In this document: piece by piece, positions 23,001-35,100 of the stretch
How the letters are laid out: the number at the start of each line of letters is the position of its first letter
Position numbering within the stretch: position 1 is the first letter of the stretch
Assembly: GCF_029784135.1 (NCBI RefSeq)
Contig: NC_073746.1
Span: forward strand, 104,098,661 to 104,162,660
Reading direction: 5' to 3'
Source of the DNA: Toxorhynchites rutilus septentrionalis
Lineage: Eukaryota; Arthropoda; Insecta; Diptera; Culicidae
DNA: 64,000 bases
Notes under the pieces: model-generated
Databases searched by the model: none
Told to the model about the DNA's origin: nothing
What the model saw: the letters and a program-made list of their open reading frames with translations, nothing else
Program-made: the position numbers and the translations under genes

Positions 23001-24630
23001 ATAACCTTTTATCAGTCTATTGTCAGAGACAATTTAATCCCCACAATAGTGCGCATTTCAGTTATCTATAAGTGAAACGGCCATTCACAAAATATTTTCC
23101 GGTTCATCCGTGCATTAGGAGATCCTCGATAGTTCACTAAAAATGTCGTATCTTCGGAACATTGAGGGCTTTTCGATCCTCCAATTATCATCAACGGCAG
23201 ACGTTCGAATAGGTCAAGTAAGTTGTCCGGTTTTGTCAGTTTTGATTCCTGCAACGCTTTTCTCCTTCAAATTAGTTAGTGAAATATTCTAATATTTAAA
23301 AGATTCAAATTTGTCGCAATTATATACATGACCAACGCTAAATTTCAGTTCTTGAAACTATCCATTGCCCGAAAATCAACCGACAACTTTTCACCATATA
23401 CAATATTTCACGTCTTCGGAGGCCGAACCTCTTATTAAAATTAACTTAACTTAAACGACGTATGCACTATAAAAATAGGTGCAAACTTTTTATCCTGCAA
23501 GTGAATATCTTTAGAAGGAATGATATTGTTAAGTTTTCGTTCTTTGAGGGAAACACATGTAGACAGCCGTTTTTAGCTGGCTGTATTTTCCTTTAAAGTA
23601 AAAAATATAGAATGAAAACAGAATATAAAAAAGTATAAAATAATAGAATAAAAGTTAACAAATTGTACATTGTTATTATTAAAAATTTTATGTTCAAATT
23701 TCTGGTAAACGTGCATTTCATTTTACGCAATCAAAAAAACAGTCACTCAGAATAACCCATATTTGCCAGAAAAAAGTCTCCATATTATCAAATTGCTTTG
23801 TGAGGACTGTTTTTTCGCACAGAGTTTGTTATCACGTCCTAAAACGCTTGCCGATATTTTCAAGGTTCTTGCGAGTTTTTTGGAAAACTAAATATACAGG
23901 AAAAGTTCATTTGTATGTTTTGGAACGAAACTGAAAGTACAACATTAATGTTCAAGAGACGAAAAGCGCAAAAAAGTCAGGTGTTGTCACGACATAAAAG
24001 TACTGGACTAGCAACAAGTGAATTCAACTATAAAATATTTCCCAACTAATGATTTTTGCAGGAATTTTTCTTAATTTTACCTTGACATCGTTTGCCTTTT
24101 GGAAATCGTATGATTTAAACATGAAATCGAGAAAAATAACTGTTTATTCAGTGAGTCAATACGTTGTCAAGTTACGCTGGAATGGGTCATAGGTCGAATT
24201 GGCTCGAAGCCCATTGTTTTAGTAGACTATCCCGAGGATGATGGATTTATTACTTTAATCTCCACAATTTTTAACGAATTGCGAGAACCGAAAATCCCCC
24301 AAGATTTTTGGAGCTCGATTCAATCTTCTTCACAAGAGGTGCCGTAAACATTCAAATTGGAACGGCGGGAGCCACAGTTTGATTATTTTCATTTGTCCCT
24401 AGAGCCAACAAGACGTGATGGTGTTGGTGGCGGTTGTTATTGTTGCTTACGCGGGTTCAAAACTCATCGCGAGCGGAGAAGATGAATTGTGGCCGTCCCG
24501 CGGAGTACAATCGCCATACTTGGCCTACCCATCCGTGAGCAGGGTTAACCTCTGATTGCCGGCAGGGTCATGATTGCGAAGCAAGAAGAAGAAAGAAGCG
24601 GTGTATTTCCCCGAAGTGTTGTGTTTGTTT
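23001..24630. other. Gene-less stretch
   Basis: No protein family, RNA gene or element terminus recognised. 24170-24600 is GC-richer than its surroundings and may be single-copy, but no open frame of useful length lies in it. Confidence 0.4.
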
Positions 24631-24631
24631 T

Positions 24632-25558
24632 TTTTGACGTAGGATTACGTCTTTCGGGAGCATAGGTGGTTACAAATTGAAAATCGAAAATCGAGCACAT
24701 CGTGAAAATTGTCCAATTTCAAACGCTTATTGCTCAGTCATTTCATGATGAATTGATGAAATTTCTGCGTCAATCGATTTCGGCACTCCATAATAATTTT
24801 TTATATTGAAAAAAATAATATATGTTATGAAACTAACTATCGAATAATTGAAAAATCTCAACCCTTATCCTAACGGAAATACCCACTTCTGATTGGTCGA
24901 AATTGACGACACATGCGGCGGGTCTCTAACAGAGACATCAAAACTAAGCTGCCTGGGGGAAATCGGCATTGCAAATACATGAAAGTAGGGGGAGCTAGTT
25001 TCTACCGAAATGTGTTCCCTAACAGAGACATCAAAGCCAAGGTGCCTGGAGGAAATCGGCATTATGAATATATGCAAGTCGGAGGCTTTTTTATATTGCA
25101 AGTAAGGTGAGTAATACGATTAATTCTAGCACATAAAATTTAAATTTGGAACCTTAATGTTGGTTGCTTCGTGAAATTTCATATCAATGACCGATAAAAT
25201 GAAAATTTTGTTCAGTATTGGTAGTTATCTTATATTACATTGGTGAGTTTTTTTTTCTTTATTTCATCCATATATAACACAGAAGGTATCTCGTCTAGGA
25301 TTACAGAAAGCGGTTTTCATCATATCTCGTTCCACGTCGGTATCTTTCATCTGACACGCATCATCCAACGATTGTTTACCATCCTCTTGTCATCATCCTT
25401 CGGTAAACACTGCCCAACAACCCAACAAAACAGCCCTTTCCAGGGCCACCAAATCATTATCAAGGAGTTGAACGATGTAATTCTTCAAACATATCCAAAA
25501 TCAACAGATAGCCTAACGGAATCGTACGTCAACTATGCGGTCGTGTCTCGGACACAAC
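24632..25558 (+). repeat. Dyad-family block with histone 3' end remnant
   Basis: It begins TTTTGACGTAGGATTACGTC (dyad at 24636-24651) and ends ACGTCAACTATGCGGTCG and TGTCTCGGACACAAC at 25537-25558. The first ~450 bp match 56343-56800 closely, including CTTCTGATTGGTCGA and two tandem AACAGAGACATCAAA segments. A histone-type stem-loop lies inside at 25432. No continuous coding frame of known family was found. Confidence 0.65.
25432..25473 (+). promoter_or_regulatory. Histone-type 3' stem-loop and downstream element remnant
   Basis: 25432-25447 reads AGCCCTTTCCAGGGCC, two bases from the histone hairpin consensus, followed by ACC and then CAAGGAGTTGAAC at 25461-25473 in the downstream-element position. 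Upstream coding sequence could not be assigned to a particular histone. Confidence 0.65.
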
Positions 25559-26108
25559 TCTCCTGTGACTTTTTTACTTTTGGCCCGTGTCTAGCTTTCG
25601 GATGAAAGTTTTTTTTCGTTTCGGTGGATACAAATCATTTGTTGTTCCTGGCTCGGTGGATGACTGACTGTTCGTAGAAGGGCTGTAGGTGAGCCTCATA
25701 GCTGGATGGTTAGTATGCTGAGGGGCGAAACGCAAGTGTTATGACAGGTGTTGAAACGACTGGGGATCATTGGAGAACGCATGTTGGGGAAGTTCTGGTT
25801 GTTTTCCAACAGTGTGTAATTTAAGATGGTAACGAGTGAAATCTCACTCGTTCCAATTCTCTATCTTTCTATTTCAGACTACCTCTTCCATTTTTGTACT
25901 GGAGTCACAGAAATGTATGGAGTGGAGTGTATGATCAAAGTTTCGGAAACGAGAGCGTTACGTTTGGAGTGCAATGTTTTGAGCGCTAATAATTATTTGC
26001 CGTTGAACGAAGTGGTATGGTAACATTCCATCCGAAAGACAAAACTTTTGAAAGCTGACTGAAACTTTGAAACTAGACTATTCAAATCACCAAAATTGGT
26101 ATATAATA
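25559..26108. other. Gene-less stretch with dyad-family interior sequence
   Basis: 25935-26025 (ATCAAAGTTTCGGAAACGAG, GCGTTACG, GAACGAAGTGGTATGGTAA) is homologous to the reverse complement of 9010-9110, the interior flank of the dyad motif at 9141. No gene recognised. Confidence 0.5.
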
Positions 26109-26585
26109 CCGTTCTGAATCATATTTCGGACAACATCATATTTCGGGCACTTTGTTCTAATATCTTGAAATGCTTAATGCACTACTCATTATCGTTTGTG
26201 TTTGACGTTTGCATAGCGTGAGCACGTAGAATTTACACCTTCATCAATTTTCAAATTTCTTTCGTGTTTCATCAGTTCTCATCAACGTTATCAGGTTACT
26301 GTGATTGCTTGGCAACTGTTTCGCAGTTGACTATAAAATATAATCAAGTGTAATGTAATTTTCGTTCAAAAAGTTACAAAATAAAGTGTACGAAATTTGA
26401 TTTATTCGATGCATTTTATTCGACGATTTTTTAACGTTTTCAATCAAATAGGTACCGGAGTAGAAAGCTTAAAAGCATATTGAACTAATTTATTAAAATT
26501 ATCAACCAAATAATACTTGTGTATAAAGATGAGATCCGTTTTCTGCATCATATGCCTTAAGCGTCCGAATTATGATTCAGAACGG
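26109..26585. mobile_element. 477-bp MITE with ~23-bp terminal inverted repeats
   Basis: Left end CCGTTCTGAATCATATTTCG and right end (reverse complement) CCGTTCTGAATCATAATTCG match with one difference and continue into GGAC. TA dinucleotides flank both ends (26107-26108, 26586-26587). No open frame inside, so it is non-autonomous. Confidence 0.78.
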
Positions 26586-26813
26586 TAGGTACCAATTCGA
26601 AAATCCGTTTTAGAGTCGAATGAGCTATAAAGCCTCAAGTCTCTCAAAAACAATAAAGGAAGCTTAGTCATGATTGTGCCAGCCAATGTGCTCTTTACTA
26701 TTTTGCTACCGGTCTGAACGAGGTCGATGGATGTAAGCCGGGGACACTTGTACTCGCAGATCGGAATGTGTTTTCCTAACACAGATGCGAAATCGAGAAG
26801 CCTGGTGAAATCG

Positions 26814-27000
26814 TCATTGCAGATACATGCAAGCCTTTTTTTGCAAGGAATTTGGAGCGGTATGTGAATGTTTGTAATTAGACCACATTTGAGCAGATTC
26901 TGTACTGCATCCGCCCTTGGGGTACCCGGTGGACATTTCAAAGCAATCTATAACTACGGAGACCTTGTTACCGAGATGTTGCTCGGAGGACTCTGGCATC
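26814..27000 (-). pseudogene. DDE transposase fragment (DDE_Tnp_4-like)
   Basis: The minus-strand translation has VSVVIDCFEMSTGYPKG followed by AQMWSNYKHSHT. This resembles the start of the DDE_Tnp_4 nuclease domain, where an I-D-C-T/F-E motif carries the first catalytic aspartate and a W/Y-S-x-Y-K-x-H-x-T block follows. The frame ends soon after at a stop near 26814, and no second or third catalytic residue was found. It lies beside the MITE at 26109-26585; relation unknown. Confidence 0.55.
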
Positions 27001-27186
27001 GAATTCTGTACAGATTAACGCGACTGTCAACTAGCAAGTCATTTCATTCGTTGGAATTTCCACTCATATATGTAATTACCGTCAGATTTATATTTAGCTT
27101 GAGCTTAACTAACGTAAACACAAAAATTTGAGACTTAGTAATCTTATACAATAGCAATAGGTTGTGGTAAGTGAGGTTTCAAAAAC

Positions 27187-27490
27187 TCAAATAAAAACAT
27201 AAAAACTTAAAAACCTTTTGATTGCATCGGGTATAATATTTGCACTTATCACCGTTCTGTCCAAAGTCTTCGAAAATGGTGCATTGAAATGGGTGGTGCT
27301 TATACGCTGAGATGCGATGGTGATTGGTGTAAACATCTCTAGCATCACAAACGTCTGAATCATTGTTTTGGGAAGAGCGAGTTCTCCAGAAGTCGCTGCA
27401 ATGCTTTCGTTGGCAAGTAGGAGAAATGGGGGAATGTGGACCCCCCAAGCCAATCGCCTAATATTTCCAAACCAATACGGTCTAAATAAA
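27187..27490 (-). CDS. Exon-like open frame of unknown product
   Basis: A minus-strand frame of about 90 codons starts after a splice-acceptor-like TTTTTTATTTAG (about 27500-27490) and can end at a donor-like AAAAG|GTTTTTAAG near 27210. The translation has balanced composition (for example GVHIPPFLLLANESIAATSG) and no low-complexity character. It lies upstream, on the same strand, of the DDE transposase fragment at 26814-27000, so it may be an N-terminal exon of the same transposon. I do not recognise the sequence; it could be chance. Confidence 0.3.
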
Positions 27491-27798
27491 AAATGTCACA
27501 ATGTATACAATGAGTTACATTTGTTTTTCTTTCAATAAATAACGTTTATTCATTATACAGTCAACTCTCCCTAACTCGATGTTCTGTATCTCGATATTTT
27601 CCCTAACTCGATGGATTTCATGGCACCTTCGATTTTACAAGCATTCTTCTCTCCATAACACGATACCTCCCTAACTCGATGCCTCTCTTACTCGATGTAT
27701 TTTCGCGTACATGTTTTTGTGCGTTATTACCTCAGATCTCAATTGCCCTTGAAAGTGAAGACGGAGTGTTCGTGCCATCAAACAATTTCTTTTCAAGT

Positions 27799-27966
27799 AT
27801 GGAAAACCACGAGAAACCTTTCAAGCGAACAATCAAAACGCTAACCATTGCGCAAGGTTTGAGCATCATCGAGCAGGTCGAAAAATATGGACGGAAGGGG
27901 TCTGAAGCTGCAAATAATTTCAGTATTGCACAAAGTGCGGTATCAACACTACTCAAACTAAAGTAA
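27799..27966 (+). pseudogene. pogo transposase N-terminal DNA-binding fragment
   Basis: ATG at 27799. The 55 residues include KTLTIAQGLSIIEQVEKYG and NNFSIAQSAVSTLLK, matching the first CENP-B-type helix-turn-helix of pogo/Tigger transposases, in which a lysine-rich N-terminus precedes a KxxIIxxxE helix. The stop comes after KLK. Downstream, around 28100-28200, out-of-frame pieces (FKAQPTWTG) may be the second helix-turn-helix. The DDE domain is not found, so the gene is dead. Confidence 0.68.
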
Positions 27967-28554
27967 AAATGGAATCGGAATGGAAAATTGTATCTAGACC
28001 AAAAGCATATAAGGTTGGTCAGAATCGAGAAGCTGGAGCGGTCAATGAATTTTTGTCTTGTCAAGCTAGACAAAATAATTTACCCCTCTTCTATTCTTCG
28101 GGATATGGCTTGAGAATTTGTCCAGAAACTGGGAAATCCTAACTTTAAAGCACAACCAACATGGACGGGAGTGATATTCCGCTGGCATAATTAATGTGTC
28201 GTGAGCGATGTCGACGGTACAATACCGTTCGATTGCTCAATGTCTTTTAATAATTAGTGCAAAAAGGACCAAAACGTGATTTGCTGTGATCTGATGCCAG
28301 ATTCCGATATACTAGAAAGTGTTGAAAAACCTGAGACAAACGCTGAAGATAGTAGTTCTATTGAGATGTTAATTCGAACGTTAAATCAAACCTGAAGAAT
28401 ATGTCCGGAATATTGAAATCAACTGAAAATGTTCCTGTGAAACTATTCGAACATTTCTTTGTGATTGAACAGTTCCTGCGTGATCGTTACAATTCAGTTT
28501 GAGTAACATACTTAATCAATATTTTCTTTGTTAACCTAGTGCCTCGTGCAAGTC

Positions 28555-28640
28555 GGACTCGATTATATACAAACTCGATTATATACAAACTCGATTATAT
28601 ATGATTCGATTATGTAAAATTTAGGACTCGATTGTATACA
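28555..28640. repeat. Short tandem repeat, ~18-bp unit
   Basis: ACTCGATTATATACAA is repeated three times with two degenerate units after. It echoes the ACTCGAT motif of the pogo ends. Confidence 0.8.
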
Positions 28641-29429
28641 GTTTGAAAAAAAAAAGTTTTTTTTATAATTCAAATATGAATAATTTCAGGAAAACAAATT
28701 AACCTTTCAGCATTAAGGTGAAATTTAAGTGGCTTTTATAAGTACAGTGGATTAAAAATCTCGATTTTTGAAGATTTTGATTGAATCTTCATCAGGAATT
28801 GTTTATATCGATATTGCAGCGAAATTAAGAGAGATAGAAGTTGGGCGTCAAAGAACAAATTGTTGAGAGGTTAGAGAGCTTTAATTTAATTGATAGAAAC
28901 AATCAAGTTTAGTATGAATTTTTAGGATAAAATTAATAATTACAAATAAAAAAAAACTTTTAAATTTTCCACTTCAAAAATGTTATTTTAATCCACTAAT
29001 TTAGATGTTCCACTACTATATCCTGTACTAAATTTTCTCATCTTTCAAATGAAAGCAACAAAATCGGATTACGTAGCATACTTTTCAATGTAGAGTCAGT
29101 TTGAGCCAACAGAATCCGAAACAAAGAAAAAGTTCTATAAGTTTGTCATCGTTGAAATTCTAACATATGCGTAGAAGGATTTTTTTCGTGAAATATAACC
29201 GTCTATCACCTCCTGAAAGATTCTGGAAAAAATATGTTTTTTATATGAGAAAGGTGTTTTTTCACTTTAAGGGAATGAATCAAAAATTCAAATTAATACC
29301 ATAATTGGACACTTACCCTAATATATGACAATTTGAGACATAAAAAAATTAGGAAAAAATGTTCTGTATCTCGATACCTCCCTAACTCGATGGTCCCTTC
29401 GGATATCGAGTTAGGGGGAGTTGACTGTA

Positions 29430-30190
29430 TGTAGTCCGCCATTTGGTAGTGGCAGCCATCTTGGATTTGCCTTTCTCATAAATAATCGTGTTCTACTAGT
29501 CAAGCCCTTTCATTTGATACCCATATTAATGAGGTTTGGAGAAAATATATAGTACACCATTTTGTAGTGGTAGCCATCTTGGGTTTGTATTTTTCATAAA
29601 TAACCGTATTCTTCTAGTCAAGCCCTTTCATTTGATACCCATATTAATGAGGTTTGGAGAAAATATATAGTACGTCGTTTTGTAGTGGCAGCCATCTTGG
29701 GTTTGTATTTTTCATAAATAACTGTGTTCTACTAGTGAAGCCTTTTCATTTGATACCCATATTGATGAGGTTCTGGGAAAATAGGTAATCCGCCATTTTG
29801 TAGTGGCCGCCATCTTAGATTTGTATTTTTTATAATTAATCGTGTTCTACTAGTCAAGCCCTTTCATTTGATACCCTTATTAATTAAGTTTTGTGAAAAT
29901 ATGTAGTCCGTCATTTTGTAGTGGCAGCCATCTTGGATTTACATTTTTCATAAATAACCGTATTCTACTAGTCAAGCCCTTTCATTTGATACCCATATTA
30001 ACTAGGTTTTGAAAAAATATATATTCCGCCATTTTGTAGTGGCAGCCATCTTGGATTTGTATTTTTCGTAAATAACTGTGTTCTACTAGTCAAGCCCTTA
30101 CATTTGATGGGGTTTTGGAAAAACCCATATTGATAAGGTTTTGAGAAAATATGTAATCCGCCATTTTGTAGCGGCCGCCATCTTGGATTT
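29430..30190. repeat. 118-bp tandem repeat, about seven copies
   Basis: TAGTGGCAGCCATCTT occurs at 29447, 29565, 29683, 29801, 29919, 30037 and 30169. Spacing is exactly 118 bp for five intervals and 132 bp for the last, which has a 14-bp insertion. Each unit contains AGTCAAGCCCTTTCATTTGA. It starts directly at the right end of the pogo element. Between 30190 and 30360 comes non-repeated sequence ending in ACAAACATAC repeats. Confidence 0.92.
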
Positions 30191-30360
30191 TCAAGATCAT
30201 GAAATACGCAGTTTTATAATAACTGCAGAGATAAAGGTGTGTTCCAAATTTCAGATCAATCGGTCAACAGGAAGGTTTTCAAATTCCTATTAATGAGGTA
30301 AAGCATTGCAGACAAACATGTTACAAACTTACAAACATACAAACATACAAACAGATTACA

Positions 30361-30855
30361 GGGCAAGCTAAATAAAACCGTTTAAAAACATGTTTATGTT
30401 TTTGTGTGTCGCCTAGTTGCGAAACCGGCCATCTCCAAAAATAAAAATTTTACAGGAAAGACGATTTTCTGTAGCATCATGTCAGAATGAGGTGAAAAAT
30501 AAATCTCTTCGGTTCTTAGTGACGTTAGGCAAGGGTGTTTGAAAATGCTCGTTCGATTGGCAGGGGCACATGGAGGGGGGTAGTTATTCAATTTTTCATG
30601 TTGGATTTGGCCGTTTTGCAGCGAATTAGAACTGATATATTGTTATAATTCGCTGTGTCTATTATTATATACACAACTATTGTGTTCTTCGGAATGCAAA
30701 TAAACTAATTATCTTCAATAAATCAAGGGGTTGTATTCGAGACACGACCGCTAAGGACGTAGGACTACGCAATTTTTTTTTTAATTGTTGGTTCATCGTC
30801 AACAAAGCTAGGAGTTTGTTGCATCAGAACAGAGCCGATGCGCACGAGAGCAAAT
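30361..30855. other. Gene-less stretch with dyad motif
   Basis: No gene. At 30730-30770 GTTGTATTCGAGACACGACC is followed closely by GGACGTAGGACTACGC, the same two motifs found together at 57743-57786. Confidence 0.55.
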
Positions 30856-31129
30856 CTTCTTCTTCTTCAATGGCACTAACGTTCCTAGAGGAACTTCGCC
30901 GTCTCAACGTAGTATTACTTGCGTCATTTTTATTAGTACTTAGTTGAGATTTCTATGCCAAATTACACGCCTTGAATGCATTCTGAGTGGCAAGCTCTAG
31001 AATACGCGTGATCACAGTGCAAGTCGGAGGAAATTTCTTTGACGAAAAATTCCCCCGACCAGAACGGGAATCGAACCCGAACACCCGGCATGTTAGTTGT
31101 GACGCTAACCACTCGGCCAAGGGAGCACA
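30856..31129 (-). mobile_element. tRNA-derived SINE, Feilai-like, with 12-bp target duplication
   Basis: On the minus strand the head has GGCCGAGTGGTTAGCGTCAC (A-box area) and GGGTTCGATTCCCG (B box). The tail ends in (GAA)n. The direct repeat ACGAGAGCAAAT at 30844-30855 and 31130-31141 is a clean target-site duplication. Transcription by RNA polymerase III from the internal boxes is expected for this class. Confidence 0.88.
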
Positions 31130-31141
31130 ACGAGAGCAAAT

Positions 31142-31678
31142 ACGAATGGCAGATAAAAGTATCGAAGGTGTGCTATTCACATGTACGAACAACAAGTTCT
31201 ATTCACATGTACGAACGAACAAGTTCTAATTTTCGCGCAACGAAAACAAGCAACACACACAAAGCCAAACACTGATGTCTAGAAGTGGCCTATAATCATT
31301 GGTACTCTTCTCTTTTTTCGCCTGCTTTTCCATGGCTCGGATTGTTATTTTAATTGCAATGCCAGATGCACTTCAAGTGAAATATTGTTTGTTGTTTCGG
31401 GCACAGAAAGATTCTGATAATTTTTCTCAGGGGAGATGAAATACTTATACGCCTACGACAGCTTACTTACTATGCAAAGGTGGAGTTTACTTCGCAAATA
31501 TTCTCTTTTCGCGTTCTCCTCTCGTTGTTTCTATTCTAGTGGCTGCATAAGTTGCCCGTTAATGACAGCTCTGTTCGGGAAAGCACACAAATCGGCAGAA
31601 CAAATGTATGGGGAAATGGGAATGCTTCCAATTTTCATCAATTTAAACCGTATACAGATTATGGGATTGTAATGTATA
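31142..31678. other. Gene-less stretch, part of a dyad-family repeat
   Basis: 31540-31683 plus 38462-38620, joined across the BEL insertion, resemble the reverse complement of 55501-55780 (shared GTTCGGGAAAGCACACAAAT and CAAATCTTAG). So the BEL element landed in a pre-existing dyad-family copy. No gene. Confidence 0.55.
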
Positions 31679-31683
31679 GCATA

Positions 31684-32094
31684 TGTTGTCACACACCCTA
31701 CGTTGTGTTTTAGATTACAGATTTCGTTGCGTGCGTGTAGGAATGGTAGCAGTCAGGACCAGGGTTTACTGAACCATAATCGCAGCATTTGAATGCTACC
31801 ACGGTATATCGGAACAAGTACACTGGATACTATTTCACAAACATAAATTCTGAACACACATTTAGATTCACAAACAACTTTAATTTATTGTACTACGTTA
31901 TTACATTTATTAGTGTTCAGCACGATACTTCCAGCAAGAATGGCTAGGATATTTTATTTTACTAAGCTAAGTATTCTACTACCATACTGCAGTTCATGGT
32001 GAACTGACCGACAATTAATGAAGAATAGTAAGGCATTGTCGGAGTTGTCGGATTGCTACCAACAATCTACACTTAAAACTAATACGATCAACCA
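31684..32094 (-). repeat. BEL 3' LTR
   Basis: 411 bp; on the coding strand it begins TGGTTGATCG and ends GACAACA (TG...CA ends). It differs from 38046-38456 at one noticed site (TTATTAC here, TTACTAC there). A purine-rich GGCGACGGG lies just inside it as a possible polypurine tract. Confidence 0.95.
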
Positions 32095-32183
32095 TACCCG
32101 TCGCCTTGAATAGTTACATTCAATAAAAACAAACAACAATCTCTTGTTTACTTGTCTGTCTGAAGGACATTCAAAGCTCGCTT

Positions 32184-35100
32184 CTATCTATCTAAAACCA
32201 TGTTGCTGATGCAGTTGAACGAATCTGCCACAGGAGTTTCCATAGCATATGGCAGCAGGCATATTTTAGAGACAGGTCGTGTAATAAGTCCTCTTGCGGT
32301 CTGCAGCGAAACGACTCTAGTGATTCCATCGGAGCCGGGATGAGTTGACACTATGCGAGCCAAAGGCCAGCGAATTGGAGGTTGCAGGTCATCGATGAGT
32401 ATAACTAGTTTACCAGGTATAATTTGATTGTTACGTCCACGGCATTTGGTATCTTTTTGAAGTTCTTGAAGATATTCTCGTTGCCAGTGTTTCCAAAACT
32501 TTTGTGTATGCAGTTGGAGACTTTGGTATTGATCGAGTTTATTCATCGGTAGGTGGCTGAGATCTGGGTCGGGCAGTGTATTCATCGAAGTTCCGATTAG
32601 GAAGTGAGCAGGAGTGAGCGCAGCTAAGTCATCTGGCTCTTCAGTCATCGGCAATAGCGGTCGAGAGTTCATTTGAGACTCAATTTGCGTGAGCACCGTA
32701 CACATATTCTCGAAGGAAATACGGGTGGATCCAAGTTGGCGAAATAAGTGTTTTTTCGCAACCTTCACTGCCGCTTCCCACAAACCGCCAAAGTTCGGCG
32801 CCCTAGGGGGAATAAGATGCCAGGTGATGTTTTCATCGGCACAGGCGGAACTAATTCTTTGTTGTTCTTCCGCATTTTGTAGCAAGTAAAACAATTCCTT
32901 TAGTTGGTTCTTTGCGCCGACAAAATTCTTACCATTATCCGAATGCAAGTGAGACGGGCGACCGCGTCTGGCAACAAATCTTCGCAGACAACCGATAAAT
33001 GCTTGGGTTGACAAATCTCCAACCAGTTCAAGGTGAACCGCTTTCGTGGTGAAGCATATAAAGACGCATATATAAGCCTTTGCAGGGGCAGCGCGTCTGT
33101 GCGTGGGTTTCAGGTACAGCGGTCCGGCGTAATCTATTCCGGTAACGTTAAATGGTCTACTTGACATTATTCTCTGGGCAGGCAGCTGGCCAATTTGTTG
33201 TTCAAGAGGTATAGGGTTTAGACGGGTACAACGGAAGCAGTTACGGACAGTACTCCGGGCGAGTCTACGGCCTTGTAGTGGCCAGTACTCTTCTCTCATT
33301 GCGGTTAGAAGCAAACGCCCGCCGCCATGAAGGGTTTTGATGTGGAAGTGTTGTGCTAACAATCGTGTTAATGGGTGAAAGGCAGGTAATATGGCTGGAT
33401 GCTTGGCTTGAAAAGGCAAGTCTGACATGTTCAAACGTCCACCCACTCTCAACACTCTCTCTGAATCCAGGAAGGGGCTCATTTTACGCATACTGGACTT
33501 TTTTGGTATTGGCATATTTTTCATCAAACTATCTATTTCGGCACGGAATGAATCATGTTGAGCGAGGCAAATTAGTAAAGCTTTTGCTTTCAGCAACTCA
33601 GGAACGGTAAGTGACAGGCAATTTGGTTTGGATGGTGATCGATCAGTCCGAGACTTTGCGCGAACATTATTTACGAACCGGATACAGTAGCTGATTACAT
33701 GAAGAAGTCGGTTATATGAAGACCAGCGTAAGAACCAAGGATGAACAGACGGTGAAGTTTGTATGGTCGCAACAATATTTCTCATTTCCAATTGGTTTTC
33801 AGCTACATTCGGCGGGTTAGAAATCGGCCACTCATTTGGTGGAAGTGACAACCAGCATGGTCCGTGAGTCCACAATCGGCTTTTAAGAAAATCTTCTACC
33901 AGCATTCCTCGTGACACTAAGTCAGCAGGATTCTCTTTCCCAGATACATGATTCCAATGATCACCGTGTGTGAAGTGCTGGATCTCCGAAACTCGGTTGG
34001 CTACAAATGTTTTCCAGACATTAGGAGGTGATTGCAGCCACTGTAGAGTAACAGCTGAATCCGACCAAAAGTAGGATTTAGTCACGTCGAGATCAATAGC
34101 GGTTTTTATGCAGTTGTGCAAGTGGGCAGCGAGAACTGCTGCGCATAGTTCTAGTCGGGCCAAACTAAGTCGTTTTAACGGGGCTACTCTGGATTTGGAG
34201 GCTAGCAACTGCACCTTCACTTTACCTTTATTGTCCTCAGAGCGAGCGTAAGTACATGCACCGTATGCAGATTCAGATGCATCGGCGAACGTGTGAAGTT
34301 GAATCACTGAATTAGGAAGAAAAGCGTATCGGTCTACTTGATAGTCGGAAATGCGGGGTAGTTGTTTATAATATTTCCTCCACCTTTCGCTCATGGATTC
34401 AGGTACAGGTTCGTCCCATTCACAGGCGAGTAACCACAACTCTTGCATCATAATTTTAGCTTTGACGATGATGGGAGCAATGAGTCCTAATGGGTCGAAC
34501 AGTTTTGCAATTGATGATAATATTGATCGTTTTGTGGTTGGCTGATCGGTTTCATATACGTGAGATGAAAATCGCAGAAAGTCGTTTTCGGGTTCCCAGC
34601 TTATACCCAATGTTTTTATAGTTTCATTTGGATGAAAATGCAAAGCGGATTGAGTCCCAATGGCGTCTTTATCTAGTCCTTGCAGTACCTCCAGTCGATT
34701 GGATGACCATTTGCGTAGCACAAATCCTCCTTTAGCAAGCAATTCCGTTAATTCTTTTCGTAATTGGATAGCCTTTTCTATAGTTTCAGCACCACCGATA
34801 AAATCGTCCATATAAAAATTATTACGTAATGCTGGACCTCCTAGAGGATACGATTTCCCTTCATCAGTTGCTAGTTGTACAAGAGTTCTTGTGGCGAGGA
34901 AGGAAGACGGTGCTAACCCGTATGTTACCGTTTGGAGTTCATAGGGTTGTATTGGAGCTTGGGTAGAAAATCGCCAATAAATTCGTTGGAAGCGGGTGTC
35001 ATCCGGATGCACCAGTATTTGTCGATACATCTTGGCGATGTCAGCAACAAGAGCAATCTGGTGTTTTCGGAAGCGCAGTACAAGCGTGATCAACTCATCT

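Larger units (their letters stand above)
27558..29427 (+). mobile_element. Decayed pogo/Tigger-type DNA transposon
   Basis: Terminal inverted repeats CAGTCAACTCTCCCTAACTC (27558) and, reverse-complemented, CAGTCAACTCCCCCTAACTC (29427) are flanked by TA on both sides. Several ACTCGAT repeats lie inside each end. An N-terminal helix-turn-helix coding piece is at 27799-27966; the catalytic domain is missing or unrecognisable. 28555-28640 carries three copies of ACTCGATTATATACAA. Confidence 0.8.

Noticed and set aside
25240..25605. 121-codon plus-strand protein
   Set aside because: The frame runs through the histone stem-loop and dyad-family end and has no recognisable domain.
29430..30190. CRISPR-like regular repeat array
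   Set aside because: The 118-bp units are contiguous tandem copies without unique spacers, in an insect genome.
30856..31129. tRNA gene at the SINE head (also at 51995 and 55806)
   Set aside because: A- and B-box-like sequences are present, but the acceptor stem does not close and the sequence continues into a SINE body with tail and target duplication.
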